Of a stretch of 64,000 bases of DNA, positions 25,279 to 35,958 are shown piece by piece. The stretch is taken from positions 1,730,001-1,794,000 of the forward strand of contig CP143548.1 in the NCBI GenBank assembly GCA_037015955.1. Reading direction: 5' to 3'. Source of the DNA: Lachnospiraceae bacterium JLR.KK008. Lineage in GTDB: Bacteria > Bacillota > Clostridia > Lachnospirales > Lachnospiraceae. The first letter of the stretch is position 1, and every line of letters begins with the position of its first letter. The translations under genes were made by a program, and so were the position numbers. Under the pieces are notes generated by a model that was not told the DNA's origin, made no database searches, and worked only from the letters and a program-made list of their open reading frames with translations.

Positions 25279-25305
25279 AATCAGATACCTTTCTATCAGA
25301 TGTGA

Positions 25306-26175
25306 TCAGAGGCCGGAAGTCTCTTCGGCCGGGCACGCGTTCTTTCCCGCCTGCAGACAGTTATACATCAGCATGGCGATCGTCATCGGACCTACACCGC
25401 CCGGAACAGGCGTAATGGCACTGCACAGGTCTTTCACATCGTCAAAATCCACGTCGCCGCACAATTTATGATCCTCGTTTCTGTGAATGCCCACATCGAT
25501 CACTACTGCGCCCTCTTTGATATATTCCCGATTGATAAATTTCGGTCTGCCAACTGCCACGACAAGAATGTCCGCCCGTCTGCATACTTCCTTCAATCCG
25601 ACTGTTTTCGAATGAGTCACAGTCACAGTCCCGTTTTCCCGCAGAAGCAACAGCGCCATTGGCTTTCCTACAATATTGCTCCTCCCTATGACGACACATT
25701 CTTTGCCTGCAATTTCCACACCTGAACGCTTCAAAAGCTGAATAATGCCAGCCGGCGTACAGGACACAAATCCTTGCTGGCCGATACAGAGCGCCCCTAC
25801 GCTCTGCGTATGAAAACCGTCCACATCTTTTTGCGGTGAGATCGCGCCGATGACTTTATTTTCGTCGATATGCACCGGCAGTGGAAGCTGTACAAGGATA
25901 CCGTTGCATTCCTCCATATGATTCAGTTTCCCGATCAGCGCAAGCAGCTCCTCCTCCGTCGTATTTTCCGCCAGTTCATAGGAAAGCGAACGGATTCCCA
26001 CATAAGCACAGGCCTTTTTCTTATTGGAAACATACACGCTGGAGGCAGGATCTGTCCCTACCTGAATGACAGCCAGCGTAATCTCCCGTCCTCCCTGCCT
26101 GAGCACGGCCACCTGTTCTTTCACTTCTTCTTTTATCTGTGCGGAAATCGCCTTTCCGTCAATGATATTCGGCAT
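25306..26175 (-). CDS. folD: Methylene-THF dehydrogenase / methenyl-THF cyclohydrolase
   Basis: A 289-residue bifunctional FolD. The catalytic segment YVSNKKKACAYVGI (Tyr and Lys of the YxxxK motif), GILVQLPLP, and the NADP loop VVIGRSNIVGKPMA are all present. It interconverts 5,10-methylene-THF, 5,10-methenyl-THF and 10-formyl-THF. It begins 11 bp after the fhs stop, so both steps from formate to methylene-THF are encoded together. This is the methyl branch of one-carbon metabolism and feeds serine, purines and methionine. Length is normal. Confidence 0.97.
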   Translation of the reverse strand: MPNIIDGKAISAQIKEEVKEQVAVLRQGGREITLAVIQVGTDPASSVYVSNKKKACAYVGIRSLSYELAENTTEEELLALIGKLNHMEECNGILVQLPLPVHIDENKVIGAISPQKDVDGFHTQSVGALCIGQQGFVSCTPAGIIQLLKRSGVEIAGKECVVIGRSNIVGKPMALLLLRENGTVTVTHSKTVGLKEVCRRADILVVAVGRPKFINREYIKEGAVVIDVGIHRNEDHKLCGDVDFDDVKDLCSAITPVPGGVGPMTIAMLMYNCLQAGKNACPAEETSGL

Positions 26176-26186
26176 ACTTTCTCCTC

Positions 26187-27857
26187 CTAAAATAATCCGG
26201 TGATCTTCCCCGACGCATCCACATCTATCTGACAGGCAGCAGGACTTTTCGGAAGTCCCGGCATTGTCATGACCGCCCCGGTCAATACTACAAGGAAGCC
26301 GGCTCCTGCGGACACATACACCTCTCTGACTGCCATCGTGAACCCTTCCGGCCTGCCCAGCAGTTCCGGATCATCCGATAATGAATACTGTGTCTTTGCC
26401 ATACAGACAGGCAGCTTGCCAAAACCAACCGCCTCCAGTCTGGCAATCTGCTTTTCTGCCGCCCCTGCATAAGAGACAGCCGCCGCACCATAGATTTCTC
26501 TTGCGATCGTCTCTATTTTCTCCTTTATGGGAAGTTTCTCGTCATACAATACCTGAAAATGGCTCTCTTTTGTCTCCAGCGTATGCAGCACTTTCTCCGC
26601 AAGGACAACGCCGCCCTCTCCGCCCTTCTCCCAGGCCTGCGAAATTGCGAACTCACACCCCCTGTCTTCACAGAAAGCGCGGACAAAATCAGTCTCTGCC
26701 TCCGTATCCGTGACAAAGGCATTCAAGGTGACAATAATCGGAACCTTGTATTTCTGCAGATTTTCGATATGTTTGTCCAGATTGACGATACCGGCGCGCA
26801 GAGCCGTCATATTTTCCTGGCCAAGCTCCGCTTTCGGCACGCCGCCGTTATATTTCAGCGCCCGCACAGTTGCCACAAGTACAACTGCATCGGGTCTCAG
26901 TCCCGCTGTCCGGCATTTGATGTCAAAAAACTTTTCCGCTCCCAGATCTGCACCAAATCCCGCCTCTGTCACAACATAATCCGCCATTTTCAACGCCGTC
27001 TTCGTCGCCCGCACAGAATTACATCCGTGAGCGATATTCGCAAACGGACCCCCATGCACAAGCACCGGCGTATGTTCCAATGTCTGGACAAGATTGGGCA
27101 AAAGCGCATCCTTCAGCAGCGCAGCCATTGCCCCCACTGCCTGTACCTGTCCCGCCGTCACCGGCTCGCCACTGTACGTATAGGCCACAACCATCCGCGA
27201 AAGTCTCTCTTTCAGATCCTTCATATCTTCCGCCAGACAGAGGACAGCCATGATCTCGGAGGCAACCGTAATCACAAAATGATCCTCCCTCACCGTTCCG
27301 TCCATCTTGGCACCAAGTCCGACTACAATATTGCGAAGCACTCTGTCGTTCATATCCACACAGCGTTTCCACACGACCTGCCCCGGATCAATGCCGAGCG
27401 CATTGCCCTGATGGATATGGTTATCTACGACCGCCGCCAGCAGATTATTCGCGGAAGTGATCGCATGAAAATCCCCTGTAAAATGCAGATTCAGCTCTTC
27501 CATTGGCACGACTTGTGCATATCCGCCGCCTGCCGCACCGCCCTTGACGCCAAAACAAGGCCCGAGAGAGGGCTCCCGCAGCACGGTGACTGCCTTTTTG
27601 CCAAGCCTTCCGAACGCCTGTCCGAGACCTACACTCGTCGTCGTCTTTCCCTCGCCCGCCGGCGTCGGATTGATGGCCGTCACAAGGATCAGTTTGCCAT
27701 CCGGATGATCTTTTATTTTCTCCAGACAGTCGTCAGAGATCTTCGCCTTGTACTTCCCATATAATTCCAAATCATCCGGCGATATGGACAACCGTTCCCC
27801 GATCCGGACAATGGGTTCCATCACAGCTTCCTGTGCGATCTGAATATCTGTTTTCAT
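26187..27857 (-). CDS. fhs: Formate-tetrahydrofolate ligase
   Basis: A 556-residue enzyme with P-loop TPAGEGKTT at 65-73 and the strongly conserved [21 protein letters not shown] region shortly after (about 95-115). It forms 10-formyl-THF from formate, ATP and THF in the cytoplasm as a tetramer. Length matches the family (about 556). It is followed directly by folD. The upstream ftsK stop is 103 bp away, with no terminator seen, so read-through or an internal promoter is possible. Confidence 0.97.
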   Translation of the reverse strand: MKTDIQIAQEAVMEPIVRIGERLSISPDDLELYGKYKAKISDDCLEKIKDHPDGKLILVTAINPTPAGEGKTTTSVGLGQAFGRLGKKAVTVLREPSLGPCFGVKGGAAGGGYAQVVPMEELNLHFTGDFHAITSANNLLAAVVDNHIHQGNALGIDPGQVVWKRCVDMNDRVLRNIVVGLGAKMDGTVREDHFVITVASEIMAVLCLAEDMKDLKERLSRMVVAYTYSGEPVTAGQVQAVGAMAALLKDALLPNLVQTLEHTPVLVHGGPFANIAHGCNSVRATKTALKMADYVVTEAGFGADLGAEKFFDIKCRTAGLRPDAVVLVATVRALKYNGGVPKAELGQENMTALRAGIVNLDKHIENLQKYKVPIIVTLNAFVTDTEAETDFVRAFCEDRGCEFAISQAWEKGGEGGVVLAEKVLHTLETKESHFQVLYDEKLPIKEKIETIAREIYGAAAVSYAGAAEKQIARLEAVGFGKLPVCMAKTQYSLSDDPELLGRPEGFTMAVREVYVSAGAGFLVVLTGAVMTMPGLPKSPAACQIDVDASGKITGLF

Positions 27858-27960
27858 CCTTTTCTCCTCCTTGATCCATATCGGCCGTCACATAAACTCT
27901 GCCGGATACCGTTACAACTTGCTGCATAAATCTTTTGTACACATACGTCTATCCGTATTC

Positions 27961-30777
27961 TTATACGTATTCTTCAATATACTGTTCAAACTCTTCCATA
28001 CTCATAAGCACTTTGCGGGGCTTCGTTCCCTCTTCCTCACCAACGACACCTGCCTCACAGAGCTGATCCATGATTCTCGCCGCCCGGTTAAAGCCAATCT
28101 TAAAAGCCCGCTGAAGCAGCCCAATAGAAGCCTTGTCTTTCTCAATGACAAAGCGGCCTGCCTCCACAAAATGTTCGTCTCTCTCCGCACCGGAAGCGCC
28201 TGCCTGGGACGCCCCGCTGCCCATACTCTGAATCTGTTCCTCTATATCACCGCTGTAACAGTTGCCGATCGCCTGGTTCTTCAGGAAATCCACAACATCT
28301 CCCACTTCCTTATCGGAAACAAAGGCCCCCTGCATCCGCGCCGGCTTTGGATAATCCTGCGGATAAAATAGCATATCTCCTTTTCCGAGCAGCTTTTCCG
28401 CACCATTCATATCAAGGATCGTGCGGGAATCCACACCACTCGATACGGCAAAGGCCACACGGCTTGGCATATTCGCCTTAATCAGTCCGGTGATGACATC
28501 CACACTCGGCCTCTGTGTGGCGATGATCAGATGGATACCGGCCGCCCTTGCAAGCTGTGCCAGACGACAGATCGACTCTTCCACTTCTCCCGGAGCCACC
28601 ATCATCAGATCCGCCAGCTCGTCCACGATAATGACGATCTGCGGCATTTTGCCCGGCACATCCTCTCCGGTCATTGATTCCACTTTTTTATTGTAGCCTT
28701 TCAAATCCCTCACATTAAGATCCGCAAACTTTTTATAACGGTCCGTCATCTCCGCCACACCCCAGTGCAGCGCCGCCGCCGCCTTTTTCGGATCTGTGAC
28801 AACCGGAATCAACAGATGCGGAATACCGTTGTAAACACTCAGCTCGACAACTTTCGGATCTACCATGATCATTTTCACATCTTCCGGAGAGGCTTTATAT
28901 AACATGCTCATAATCAGTGTATTGATACACACGCTCTTACCGGAACCGGTGGAACCGGCAATAAGCATATGCGGCATTTTGGCAATATCGGTCACTACGG
29001 TCTTCCCCGCAATATCTTTGCCGACCGCAAACGCCAGATTGGAAGAAAACTCCTTAAAATTTTTACTCTCCAGCAGATCCCGCAGTGCCACCATGGCATT
29101 TTCTTTGTTCGGCACTTCGATCCCCACCGCCGCTTTTCCCGGAATCGGCGCCTCGATTCGAATGTCCGTAGCCGCCAGATTCAGTTTGATGTCATCCGCC
29201 AGGTTGACAATCTTGCTCACCTTGACGCCCGGTTCCGGCTGAAGTTCATAGCGGGTAACGGTAGGACCCTGACTAATATCCGTCACTGTCACTTTCACGC
29301 CAAATGTCTGTAACGTCTGCTGAAGGCGCATCGCTGTCTCTCTGAGCTGGGCAGCCGTATCCCCTGAACCCTTTTTATCCCCCTTTTTCAGCAGATCAAG
29401 CGGTGGGAATACATAACGCTTCGCCGGAGCAAACGGCTGCCTGCCAACCGGCGGTTCTTTCCGTTCCGGCTTCGTTCTCACTGTCTCCGACGGGCCGCCG
29501 GCCACTGGTCTGGACACCGATTCCACAGAATCCCGCCTCGCCGGTTTCTCTTCCACAGGAATCTCCGCAGCAACAGTCCCCATCGGAGAGACAGGCACTT
29601 CCGGTTCATAAGGGCTGACATGCAGCTCTGTCATACCGCCGGAAACAGCCTGCTCCTGAAAAATAGAGGCTTCCGGTTGTATCTCATCAGAAAAACCGGC
29701 ACCCATGCGATTTTCATCCTGAAAACTCTCACTCGAAAAACTCTGATGCTGGAAACTCTCATTCTGAAAACCTTGGGGCAATAAACTCTCGTCGGAATAA
29801 ATCTCATCAGAAATCCCTTCCGCAGACAGATTTTCGCTGAAAAGGTCCATATCTGCAGGAATTTCATCAGAATACTGCCCTTCTCCCCGCGCAGTATGGA
29901 TGCGGATCTTCTCCATTTCCGTCTCCGCTTCTTCATTTAATATAATCTCGTGCATGTCATCCCTGTATATGGGCGCCGACGACGTATCTTTTTTCTTTTT
30001 TTTGCCGATTGTCGTATCCAGCATAACGCCGGTCACTTTTTTATCCATGCGCAGGATTCGCTCCTGCTCCGCCTGTTCTCTCTGAAGCTCTTCCTCTTCC
30101 CGGCGTCTCTCCTGTTCCTCCCGGCGCCGTTCCATCCGTTCCCTTCGCCGGTTCTGGTCTTCCACCGCGCTCTCATATACTCTTCTGCTTCCCGCTTTGA
30201 CACCCCGAAGCAATGATTTCTCCGTGATAATCACGATACAGATAATCGCCAGAACGATCAGTACAAGGATTGTCCCCGTTTTTGCCAGAAAATGATTCAT
30301 CAGATAAGAGAGGGTGCCAAAGACTACCCCGCCGCCACATTTCCCTTCACTGCTGGTCACGTAAATCGCTTTCAGATCATATTTTATCAATTCAAGAGAA
30401 GCGCCGCCGACCATATCAAACACAACGCCGAACAAAAATACCAAAACCACACCGGCCGTCAGTTTGAACGCCGCAATCCCCTCCCCCTTATTGGCAAGAT
30501 GGAAGGCAACCGCCAGAAAAATAAGCACAGGCGCCGCATAGGAAAGCAACCCGAAAATACCAAATGAAATATGACTGATCGTATCTCCCACCGGACCAAT
30601 CACCCCAAAATTGCACAAAAATAAAAGGACTGCAAATGCCAGCGCCACGATCAGAAAAATCTCGTCACGAATCCCGCTCTCCGGAACTCTGCCTGCCGTT
30701 TGCCGCGATGCCGAGGCCTGTCCCCCCTTACGTCTTCCTGTCTGCTGTTTTTTGCCGCTCTCTTTCTTTGCCGCCAC
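27961..30777 (-). CDS. ftsK: DNA translocase FtsK/SpoIIIE
   Basis: About 938 residues. The frame is open to a GTG at 30786, but that codon lies inside the AGGTGG ribosome site, so I place the start at the GTG whose complement ends at 30777. Four membrane helices fill about 45-185 and a charged coiled coil lies at about 200-240. A long, acidic, repetitive linker (about 270-440, with SDEI and ESFQ-type repeats) leads to the RecA-like motor: Walker [10 protein letters not shown] at about 606, Walker [10 protein letters not shown], and the C-terminal gamma winged helix ([20 protein letters not shown]). It pumps chromosomal DNA through the division or sporulation septum. FtsK and SpoIIIE cannot be told apart by sequence alone. 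Confidence 0.95.
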   Translation of the reverse strand: MAAKKESGKKQQTGRRKGGQASASRQTAGRVPESGIRDEIFLIVALAFAVLLFLCNFGVIGPVGDTISHISFGIFGLLSYAAPVLIFLAVAFHLANKGEGIAAFKLTAGVVLVFLFGVVFDMVGGASLELIKYDLKAIYVTSSEGKCGGGVVFGTLSYLMNHFLAKTGTILVLIVLAIICIVIITEKSLLRGVKAGSRRVYESAVEDQNRRRERMERRREEQERRREEEELQREQAEQERILRMDKKVTGVMLDTTIGKKKKKDTSSAPIYRDDMHEIILNEEAETEMEKIRIHTARGEGQYSDEIPADMDLFSENLSAEGISDEIYSDESLLPQGFQNESFQHQSFSSESFQDENRMGAGFSDEIQPEASIFQEQAVSGGMTELHVSPYEPEVPVSPMGTVAAEIPVEEKPARRDSVESVSRPVAGGPSETVRTKPERKEPPVGRQPFAPAKRYVFPPLDLLKKGDKKGSGDTAAQLRETAMRLQQTLQTFGVKVTVTDISQGPTVTRYELQPEPGVKVSKIVNLADDIKLNLAATDIRIEAPIPGKAAVGIEVPNKENAMVALRDLLESKNFKEFSSNLAFAVGKDIAGKTVVTDIAKMPHMLIAGSTGSGKSVCINTLIMSMLYKASPEDVKMIMVDPKVVELSVYNGIPHLLIPVVTDPKKAAAALHWGVAEMTDRYKKFADLNVRDLKGYNKKVESMTGEDVPGKMPQIVIIVDELADLMMVAPGEVEESICRLAQLARAAGIHLIIATQRPSVDVITGLIKANMPSRVAFAVSSGVDSRTILDMNGAEKLLGKGDMLFYPQDYPKPARMQGAFVSDKEVGDVVDFLKNQAIGNCYSGDIEEQIQSMGSGASQAGASGAERDEHFVEAGRFVIEKDKASIGLLQRAFKIGFNRAARIMDQLCEAGVVGEEEGTKPRKVLMSMEEFEQYIEEYV

Positions 30778-30815
30778 AATTTCCACCTGCCACTTATTTT
30801 AGAATCGTGAATTTG

Positions 30816-30844
30816 AGTATAACACTTTTTTCCCATGCTGGCAA
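30816..30844 (-). promoter_or_regulatory. Promoter of ftsK
   Basis: Minus strand TTGCCA (30844-30839), 17 bp, TATACT (30821-30816), about 40 bp before the ftsK start. Confidence 0.65.
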
Positions 30845-30892
30845 TGTGCCAACAATACCGAAATAAAATGTAAATAAAAATATAAATTGTGC

Positions 30893-30921
30893 TTGCAAAA
30901 TTTTCCGATACCCTTTATAAT
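30893..30921 (+). promoter_or_regulatory. Promoter of the tRNA-Thr gene
   Basis: TTGCAA (30893-30898), 17 bp, TATAAT (30916-30921), 34 bp before the tRNA. Near-consensus, as usual for stable RNA genes. Confidence 0.75.
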
Positions 30922-30955
30922 AACAAAGTCAGTTATTTCATTTGAAATGACCCAT

Positions 30956-31028
30956 GCCGAAATAGCTCAGTTGGTAGAGCACTTCACTCGTAATGAAGGG
31001 GTCGAGGGTTCGAGTCCCTTTTTCGGCT
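30956..31028 (+). tRNA. tRNA-Thr (anticodon CGT)
   Basis: A 73-nt cloverleaf. The acceptor stem GCCGAAA/TTTCGGC is fully paired. The D arm is GCTC...GAGC and the anticodon stem CTTCA/TGAAG carries loop CTCGTAA, placing CGT at 34-36. The T arm is GAGGG-TTCGAGT-CCCTT with one G-T pair, and the discriminator base is T. It reads ACG threonine codons. CCA is not encoded. The gene stands alone with its own promoter and terminator. Confidence 0.95.
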
Positions 31029-31031
31029 GAC

Positions 31032-31065
31032 AAAAAAAGAATCCCGTATTTGGGATTCTTTTTTT
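31032..31065 (+). terminator. Terminator of the tRNA-Thr unit
   Basis: GAATCCC/GGGATTC stem extended by A7/T7, loop GTATTT, starting 3 bp after the tRNA. Confidence 0.9.
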
Positions 31066-31260
31066 GTCCATTACCATTCCGTTATATAATATCATGCGTT
31101 TCAAAATCATATGTTACGTAATATACGTTATTCCATTTGCCTTTTTCTGAATCTGCAAACAAAATCGCATTGACGAGAGTAATATGTCGCGTGCGTTATT
31201 TATTATAAAGAGCTATATTTCTGTAACTATTGCTATTTTAAAAGAAAGAGGGAGAAAAAA

Positions 31261-31932
31261 ATGAAAGAGCACATGGTAAAAGGCTGTTTTGTCAGGGGGC
31301 TGGCAGTCGTCATCGGTATTTTCATGATCGGAATCGCCGTCGGATTTTTTAAGATTGTGGAAATGGGTGCCGACCCCTATACTTCCATGAATACGGGGAT
31401 CAGTTCTTTTATTGGTATGCAGTTCGGGACGCTGCAGCTGATCGTCAATGTCCTGATTCTCATCTTTGTGTTTCTGTTCAAAAAGCAGTTTATTGGCTTT
31501 GGTACGATCTTCAACATGGTATTTGTCGGCTACACAGCAGACTTCGTCATGTGGCTGATGGCGAGATGGCAGATCACTTTTGGTACCATAACAGTCCGCC
31601 TTCTGATGCTGTCTGTCGCCGTACTGCTGATCTGCATCGGAGACGCCCTGTACATATCGGCGGACATGGGAATGTCCCCCTATGATGCGGCCGGTTACAT
31701 CGTAGAAGCCGTCACCAAAAGGAAACTGTCTTTTCGAATCGCCCGCATCATCCTAGATATTATCTGCTCTGCCATTGGTTTTCTTACCGGTATGCAAAAC
31801 GGAATCCAGTGGAAAATCATCGGCATCGGCACAATCATCCTTGCTTTCTGCACTGGTCCGCTGATCCAGTTTTTCAGAGTGCACTGGAGTGATAAGCTGC
31901 TGCTGCCTTACCGGAACGATAACCGCAAGTAA
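31261..31932 (+). CDS. YczE/YitT-like integral membrane protein
   Basis: A 223-residue protein with about five membrane helices. GIAVGFFKIVEMGADPYTSM near the N-terminus is repeated in degenerate form later (ADMGMSPYDAAGYIVE, about 137-152), the internal duplication typical of YczE/YyaS/YitT-type proteins. The family has no firm biochemical role; some members are linked to peptide secretion or transport. A purine-rich AGAGGGAG precedes the ATG. Upstream to the tRNA terminator (about 195 bp) I could not pick a convincing promoter: TTGACG at 31170 and TATAAA at 31204 are too far apart. It ends 116 bp before the converging glgB stop. Confidence 0.85.
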   Translation: MKEHMVKGCFVRGLAVVIGIFMIGIAVGFFKIVEMGADPYTSMNTGISSFIGMQFGTLQLIVNVLILIFVFLFKKQFIGFGTIFNMVFVGYTADFVMWLMARWQITFGTITVRLLMLSVAVLLICIGDALYISADMGMSPYDAAGYIVEAVTKRKLSFRIARIILDIICSAIGFLTGMQNGIQWKIIGIGTIILAFCTGPLIQFFRVHWSDKLLLPYRNDNRK

Positions 31933-31994
31933 CAGCAGGTTTCCTCTGCGCGCCCTTACGGCATAGTTCCCTTGCATGGGGCTGTGCATAAAAG

Positions 31995-32029
31995 GAGCCG
32001 ATCAGATCAAACCGACCGGCTCTTTTTTT
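31995..32029 (+). terminator. Terminator after the YczE-like gene
   Basis: GAGCCG (31995-32000) pairs with CGGCTC (32017-32022), followed by T7. A T4 run on the other strand may help end glgB transcription too. Confidence 0.75.
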
Positions 32030-32048
32030 GTTGCTGACTTTTATACCC

Positions 32049-34406
32049 TTATTTTGTCTTCCGCGCTGTCGTCTTCACACTCTTGCGTACAACCGGCGAC
32101 TTCTTTTCCTTCGCAGATTTTGCCCCTTTCACGGTTTTGGAAGCAGTCTCAGGAATGCAGGAGAATACCTGCACCGACAAAGGCGCTGATTTGATTGTGA
32201 TGGAATACTCTCTGTCGTCGCACTCACTCTCTTTTGCCGTCTTTACCCGCGGGTTAATCCGGCCCTTTCCACCGTACACCTGCGCGTCAGTATTCAAGAT
32301 CTCCTTATATTTTCCGGCAAACGGTACCCCGATTTTATGAGCATCCCACTCCGCGTTGGCAAAATTTTCCACGATGAGCAGCCACTCGTCCTTCTTCCTG
32401 CTCTTTCTCAGGAATACAAGCATACACTCGTCCGCTGAAATATTATTGATCCACTCAAAGCCTTCACTCTCCGTATCAAGCTCATACAACGCCGGCTGAC
32501 TCTGATAGAAATGATTCAGGTCCTGCATGAGCTGATTGACACCCTGATGCTCTTCATATTGAAGCAGATTCCACTCCACTTCCCGCTCTTCATTCCACTC
32601 ATCAAACTCTCCGATGTCCTGCCCCATAAAGAGCAGCTTTTTGCCCGGGTGCATGATCATATGAGCAAATGTCAGGCGCAGATTGGCAAACTTGTCCTCC
32701 CGCTCTCCCGGCATCTTCCCGATCAAAGACGCCTTCCCATGAACAACTTCATCATGGGAAAATTCCAGTACAAATTTTTCACTGTAGGCATAGATCATAC
32801 TGAACGTCAGTTCTCCATGGTGATAGGAACGGAAATACGGGTCATACTTGATATATTGCAGATAGTCGTTCATCCATCCCATATTCCATTTATAGGAAAA
32901 GCCCAGGCCTCCCTCGTCAAGAGCCCCTGTCACCATCGGCCACGCCGTGGATTCTTCCGCAATACTGATGGCCCCCTTGCCTCTCTTGCCGATCATGGAG
33001 TTCAGATGTTTCAAAAACTCCATCGCCTCCAGATTTTCATTGCCGCCATAGATATTGGCCACCCACTGTCCGTCCTGTTTGCCATAGTCCAGATAGAGCA
33101 TGGAGGCCACGGCATCAATCCTGATCCCGTCCGCATGATATTTCTCGATCCAGAACAGGGCGTTGGCAATCAGATAGTTGGAAACCTCCGGCCGGCCATA
33201 GTTATAGAGAAGGGTACCCCAATCGGGATGCGCTCCCTGCCTCGGGTCCAGGTGCTCATACAGACAGGTCCCGTCAAAATTGGAAAGCCCGTAAGTATCT
33301 CTCGGGAAATGCCCTGGCACCCAGTCCAGAATCACACCGATCTCTGCTTTGTGCATCTCATTCATAAAATACATGAAGTCTTCCGGTGACCCGTATCTGG
33401 CAGTCGGTGCATAATAGCCGATCGTCTGATACCCCCAGGATGCGTCGAACGGATGCTCCATCACCGGCATCAGCTCAATATGGGTATAGCCCATCTTTTT
33501 TACATAGGCAATAATCTCCGGTGCAAGTTCCCGATAGTTCAGATAGGGATTTACCGGCTCCGCCGCCTGCCCTTCCTCTTCAGCGTCAGTCTCTCCTTCT
33601 CCTTCCGCCTGTGCCCTGACAGCCCGCTTGAAAGAACCGAGATACAGTTCGTAAATACTCATCGGAGCCTCTTTGGACTGTCTGTCTTTGCGCTGTCTGA
33701 TCCACTCATCGTCCTCCCAGCAAAAACCGGATATATCCGCAGTCACAGACGCTGTCCCCGGACGCATCTCTCCGAAAAATTCATAGGGATCAGCCTTCAG
33801 ATACGTCAATCCGCCTTTTACTTTGATTTCAAATTTATAATTCTCTCCGGTACCGACATCCGGCAAAAACAATTCAAAAATACCGGAATCCCACAGTCTG
33901 CGCATTTGATGGACACGCCCGTCCCACTGATTAAAATCTCCGACCACACTGACACGCAGCGCATTGGGCGCCCACACAGCAAAGTGCATACCCGTTACAC
34001 CGTTTACCGTCATCACGTGCGCACCAAGAATATCATAGACTGTGTAATGAATCCCCGCCTGAAATTTGTCCGTATCCTTTTTGGTAATCACCGGCGCGTT
34101 ATTGTATACTTCCTGGACTTTCTGTTCCCGTTTTCCGTCATTGACAAGATATTCATAGGAAAACGAACTCTTTTCCGGAATAAGCGCAGCATAAAACCCC
34201 GCCTCATCCACACATTCCATCGGATAGGCCTTGGAACCGTCCAGACTGCGGACCGTTACTGACCGTACATTGGGAAAAAATGCCTGCACAAGCAGTTTAT
34301 TTCCCTCTTTATGAGCGCCAAGCAGCCTGTGGGGATCATCACTCTCCGAATAAACGATCTCCTCAATGTCCCTCCAGTTCAAAACCTTGTACAACTTATC
34401 ATTCAT
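32049..34406 (-). CDS. glgB: 1,4-alpha-glucan branching enzyme with basic C-terminal tail
   Basis: 785 residues from the ATG at 34406, chosen because GAGGAAGG precedes it; an upstream in-frame start would add 18 residues without a ribosome site. A carbohydrate-binding-48 module (HFAVWAPNALRVSVVGDFN) precedes the GH13 barrel. The nucleophile lies in GIRIDAVASM (about 430), the acid in SIAEESTAWP (about 482), and FSHDEVVHGK follows. It transfers glucan segments to form alpha-1,6 branches in glycogen. Two departures from the family are visible: an acidic insert of about 25 residues near 265-290 (AEGEGETDAEEEGQAAE) and a lysine-rich tail of about 35 residues (KSAKEKKSPVVRKSVKTTAR). No other glg genes are in the window. 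Confidence 0.93.
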   Translation of the reverse strand: MNDKLYKVLNWRDIEEIVYSESDDPHRLLGAHKEGNKLLVQAFFPNVRSVTVRSLDGSKAYPMECVDEAGFYAALIPEKSSFSYEYLVNDGKREQKVQEVYNNAPVITKKDTDKFQAGIHYTVYDILGAHVMTVNGVTGMHFAVWAPNALRVSVVGDFNQWDGRVHQMRRLWDSGIFELFLPDVGTGENYKFEIKVKGGLTYLKADPYEFFGEMRPGTASVTADISGFCWEDDEWIRQRKDRQSKEAPMSIYELYLGSFKRAVRAQAEGEGETDAEEEGQAAEPVNPYLNYRELAPEIIAYVKKMGYTHIELMPVMEHPFDASWGYQTIGYYAPTARYGSPEDFMYFMNEMHKAEIGVILDWVPGHFPRDTYGLSNFDGTCLYEHLDPRQGAHPDWGTLLYNYGRPEVSNYLIANALFWIEKYHADGIRIDAVASMLYLDYGKQDGQWVANIYGGNENLEAMEFLKHLNSMIGKRGKGAISIAEESTAWPMVTGALDEGGLGFSYKWNMGWMNDYLQYIKYDPYFRSYHHGELTFSMIYAYSEKFVLEFSHDEVVHGKASLIGKMPGEREDKFANLRLTFAHMIMHPGKKLLFMGQDIGEFDEWNEEREVEWNLLQYEEHQGVNQLMQDLNHFYQSQPALYELDTESEGFEWINNISADECMLVFLRKSRKKDEWLLIVENFANAEWDAHKIGVPFAGKYKEILNTDAQVYGGKGRINPRVKTAKESECDDREYSITIKSAPLSVQVFSCIPETASKTVKGAKSAKEKKSPVVRKSVKTTARKTK

Positions 34407-34459
34407 AGTGATACCTTCCTCTCTTATGCTGCCTCTGCGCGCAGCTCTCTCCCCATTCA

Positions 34460-35713
34460 TTATGCCTCGATCCGGTGAATAAAAATTCCGCTTCGAAGTT
34501 TCGGCTCAAACCAGGTGGACTTTGGCGGCATCAGGAGTCCCGCGTCCGATACCGCAAACAATTCCTCCATCGATGTCGGGTACATGGCAAAGGCCACTCT
34601 GCAATCTTCATGCACCCTCCGCTCCAGCTCGTCAAGGCCCCGTATGCCGCCCACAAAATCGATCCGTTCATCTGTCTTCGGGTCTTCTATGCCGAGCAGC
34701 GGGTGTAACAGCTCTCTTTGAAGGACAGAGACATCCAGCCTTTCCACCGGGTCCGCATCATCGCCGCCTTTATAAGTCAGTCTGTACCAGTCCTCATCCA
34801 GATACATTGTGATCTGACCCTTTTGCTGCGGCCTGCGTACTTCTTTTCCCATTCTCTCCAGTTCGAGCTTTTCAACCAGAAACCTTTCCGAAATCTTCTC
34901 CAGAAACTGCCCGCTCGTATACCCGTTTAAGTCTTTCACGACCCGGTTATAATCCATGACCATCAACTGATTGTCCGGAAAGAGCACAGACAGAAAATAG
35001 TTAAATTCTTCCTCTCCCGTGTAATGCGGATGAGCCTGCCTTCTGCGCTGCGCCACTTTGACGGCGGAGGCACACCGGTGATGTCCGTCAGCAATATAAA
35101 TTTCTGGAATCTGCCTGAAGTTTTCCCTTATATCAGTAATCTTTTCCGCATCTGCCACTCTCCATACCCGATGGCAGATACTATCAGCGGAAATGAAGTC
35201 ATAGAGCGGTTTCTCTTTTTTGATCTCTTCCACGAGCCGGTCGATCTGTTCCCTGGAACGATAGGCGAGAAAGATAGGCCCTGTTTGCGCACTGCACACA
35301 TCCACATGGCAGATCCGGTCCGCTTCTTTCTCCGCTCTTGTGTTTTCATGTTTTCTGATAACCTCATTCTCATAATCATCGACACTGGCACAGGCGGCAA
35401 TGCCTGTCTGCGTCCGTCCGTTCATCGTCAGTTCATATATGTAATAACATGGCCGGTCCTCTGTTACAAACTGCCCGCTGTCTGTCATTTCCTGTAACAG
35501 CGCCCTGGCCTTTTCATAGACACAGGCTGCATACATGTCCATATCCTCGGGAAACTGTGTTTCTGCCCGGTCAATCCGTAAAAAAGAGAGCGGATTATTT
35601 CTCGTCTCCTCCAGCGCCTCCCTGCGGCTGTATACATCATAGGGAAGTGCGGCGATCTGATCCTCCAGTCCTTCTCTCGGGCGGACCGCACAAAAAGGTT
35701 TGATATCAGCCAT
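34460..35713 (-). CDS. DUF1015 family protein
   Basis: A 417-residue protein with the DUF1015 signature features: MADIKPFCAVRP at the start, LPYDVYSRREA, NPLSFLRIDRAE, the RKHENTRAEKEADR segment and YIADGHHRCASAVK at about 216-229, where the GHHR motif is the family hallmark. The biochemical function of the family is not established to my knowledge. In many Clostridia it is encoded beside serA and serC, as here, although a small plus-strand gene lies between. It ends 53 bp before the glgB start and may share its transcript. Cytoplasmic, normal length. Confidence 0.9.
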   Translation of the reverse strand: MADIKPFCAVRPREGLEDQIAALPYDVYSRREALEETRNNPLSFLRIDRAETQFPEDMDMYAACVYEKARALLQEMTDSGQFVTEDRPCYYIYELTMNGRTQTGIAACASVDDYENEVIRKHENTRAEKEADRICHVDVCSAQTGPIFLAYRSREQIDRLVEEIKKEKPLYDFISADSICHRVWRVADAEKITDIRENFRQIPEIYIADGHHRCASAVKVAQRRRQAHPHYTGEEEFNYFLSVLFPDNQLMVMDYNRVVKDLNGYTSGQFLEKISERFLVEKLELERMGKEVRRPQQKGQITMYLDEDWYRLTYKGGDDADPVERLDVSVLQRELLHPLLGIEDPKTDERIDFVGGIRGLDELERRVHEDCRVAFAMYPTSMEELFAVSDAGLLMPPKSTWFEPKLRSGIFIHRIEA

Positions 35714-35809
35714 TTTAAAATTCCTCGCATTCTCAATATTCTGTAGTATGTGCTGTATGTATCATATACATTTTATTTTATCAAATACAACGCCGGAAAA
35801 CAATTCGTT

Positions 35810-35838
35810 TTGACAGAAAAAAAAAGCGGTGCTAAAAT
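35810..35838 (+). promoter_or_regulatory. Promoter of the 92-aa orphan gene
   Basis: TTGACA (35810-35815), 17 bp, TAAAAT (35833-35838): an almost perfect sigma-A promoter about 120 bp before the start codon, leaving a leader of about 110 nt. Confidence 0.7.
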
Positions 35839-35958
35839 AATTGCAAGTATCAATGAACACAGGAAGACCGGAGCGCAAAACGTTTTTGTTCCGCTCCTTG
35901 TTCTACTGTGTCGATTCATACTTCGGATTCAGAATAAAAAGGGAAAGGAAGCAGAACT

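Noticed and set aside
26559-27764. A 401-codon open frame antisense to fhs
   Set aside because: Shadow frame of formate-THF ligase; no recognisable motif or start signal.
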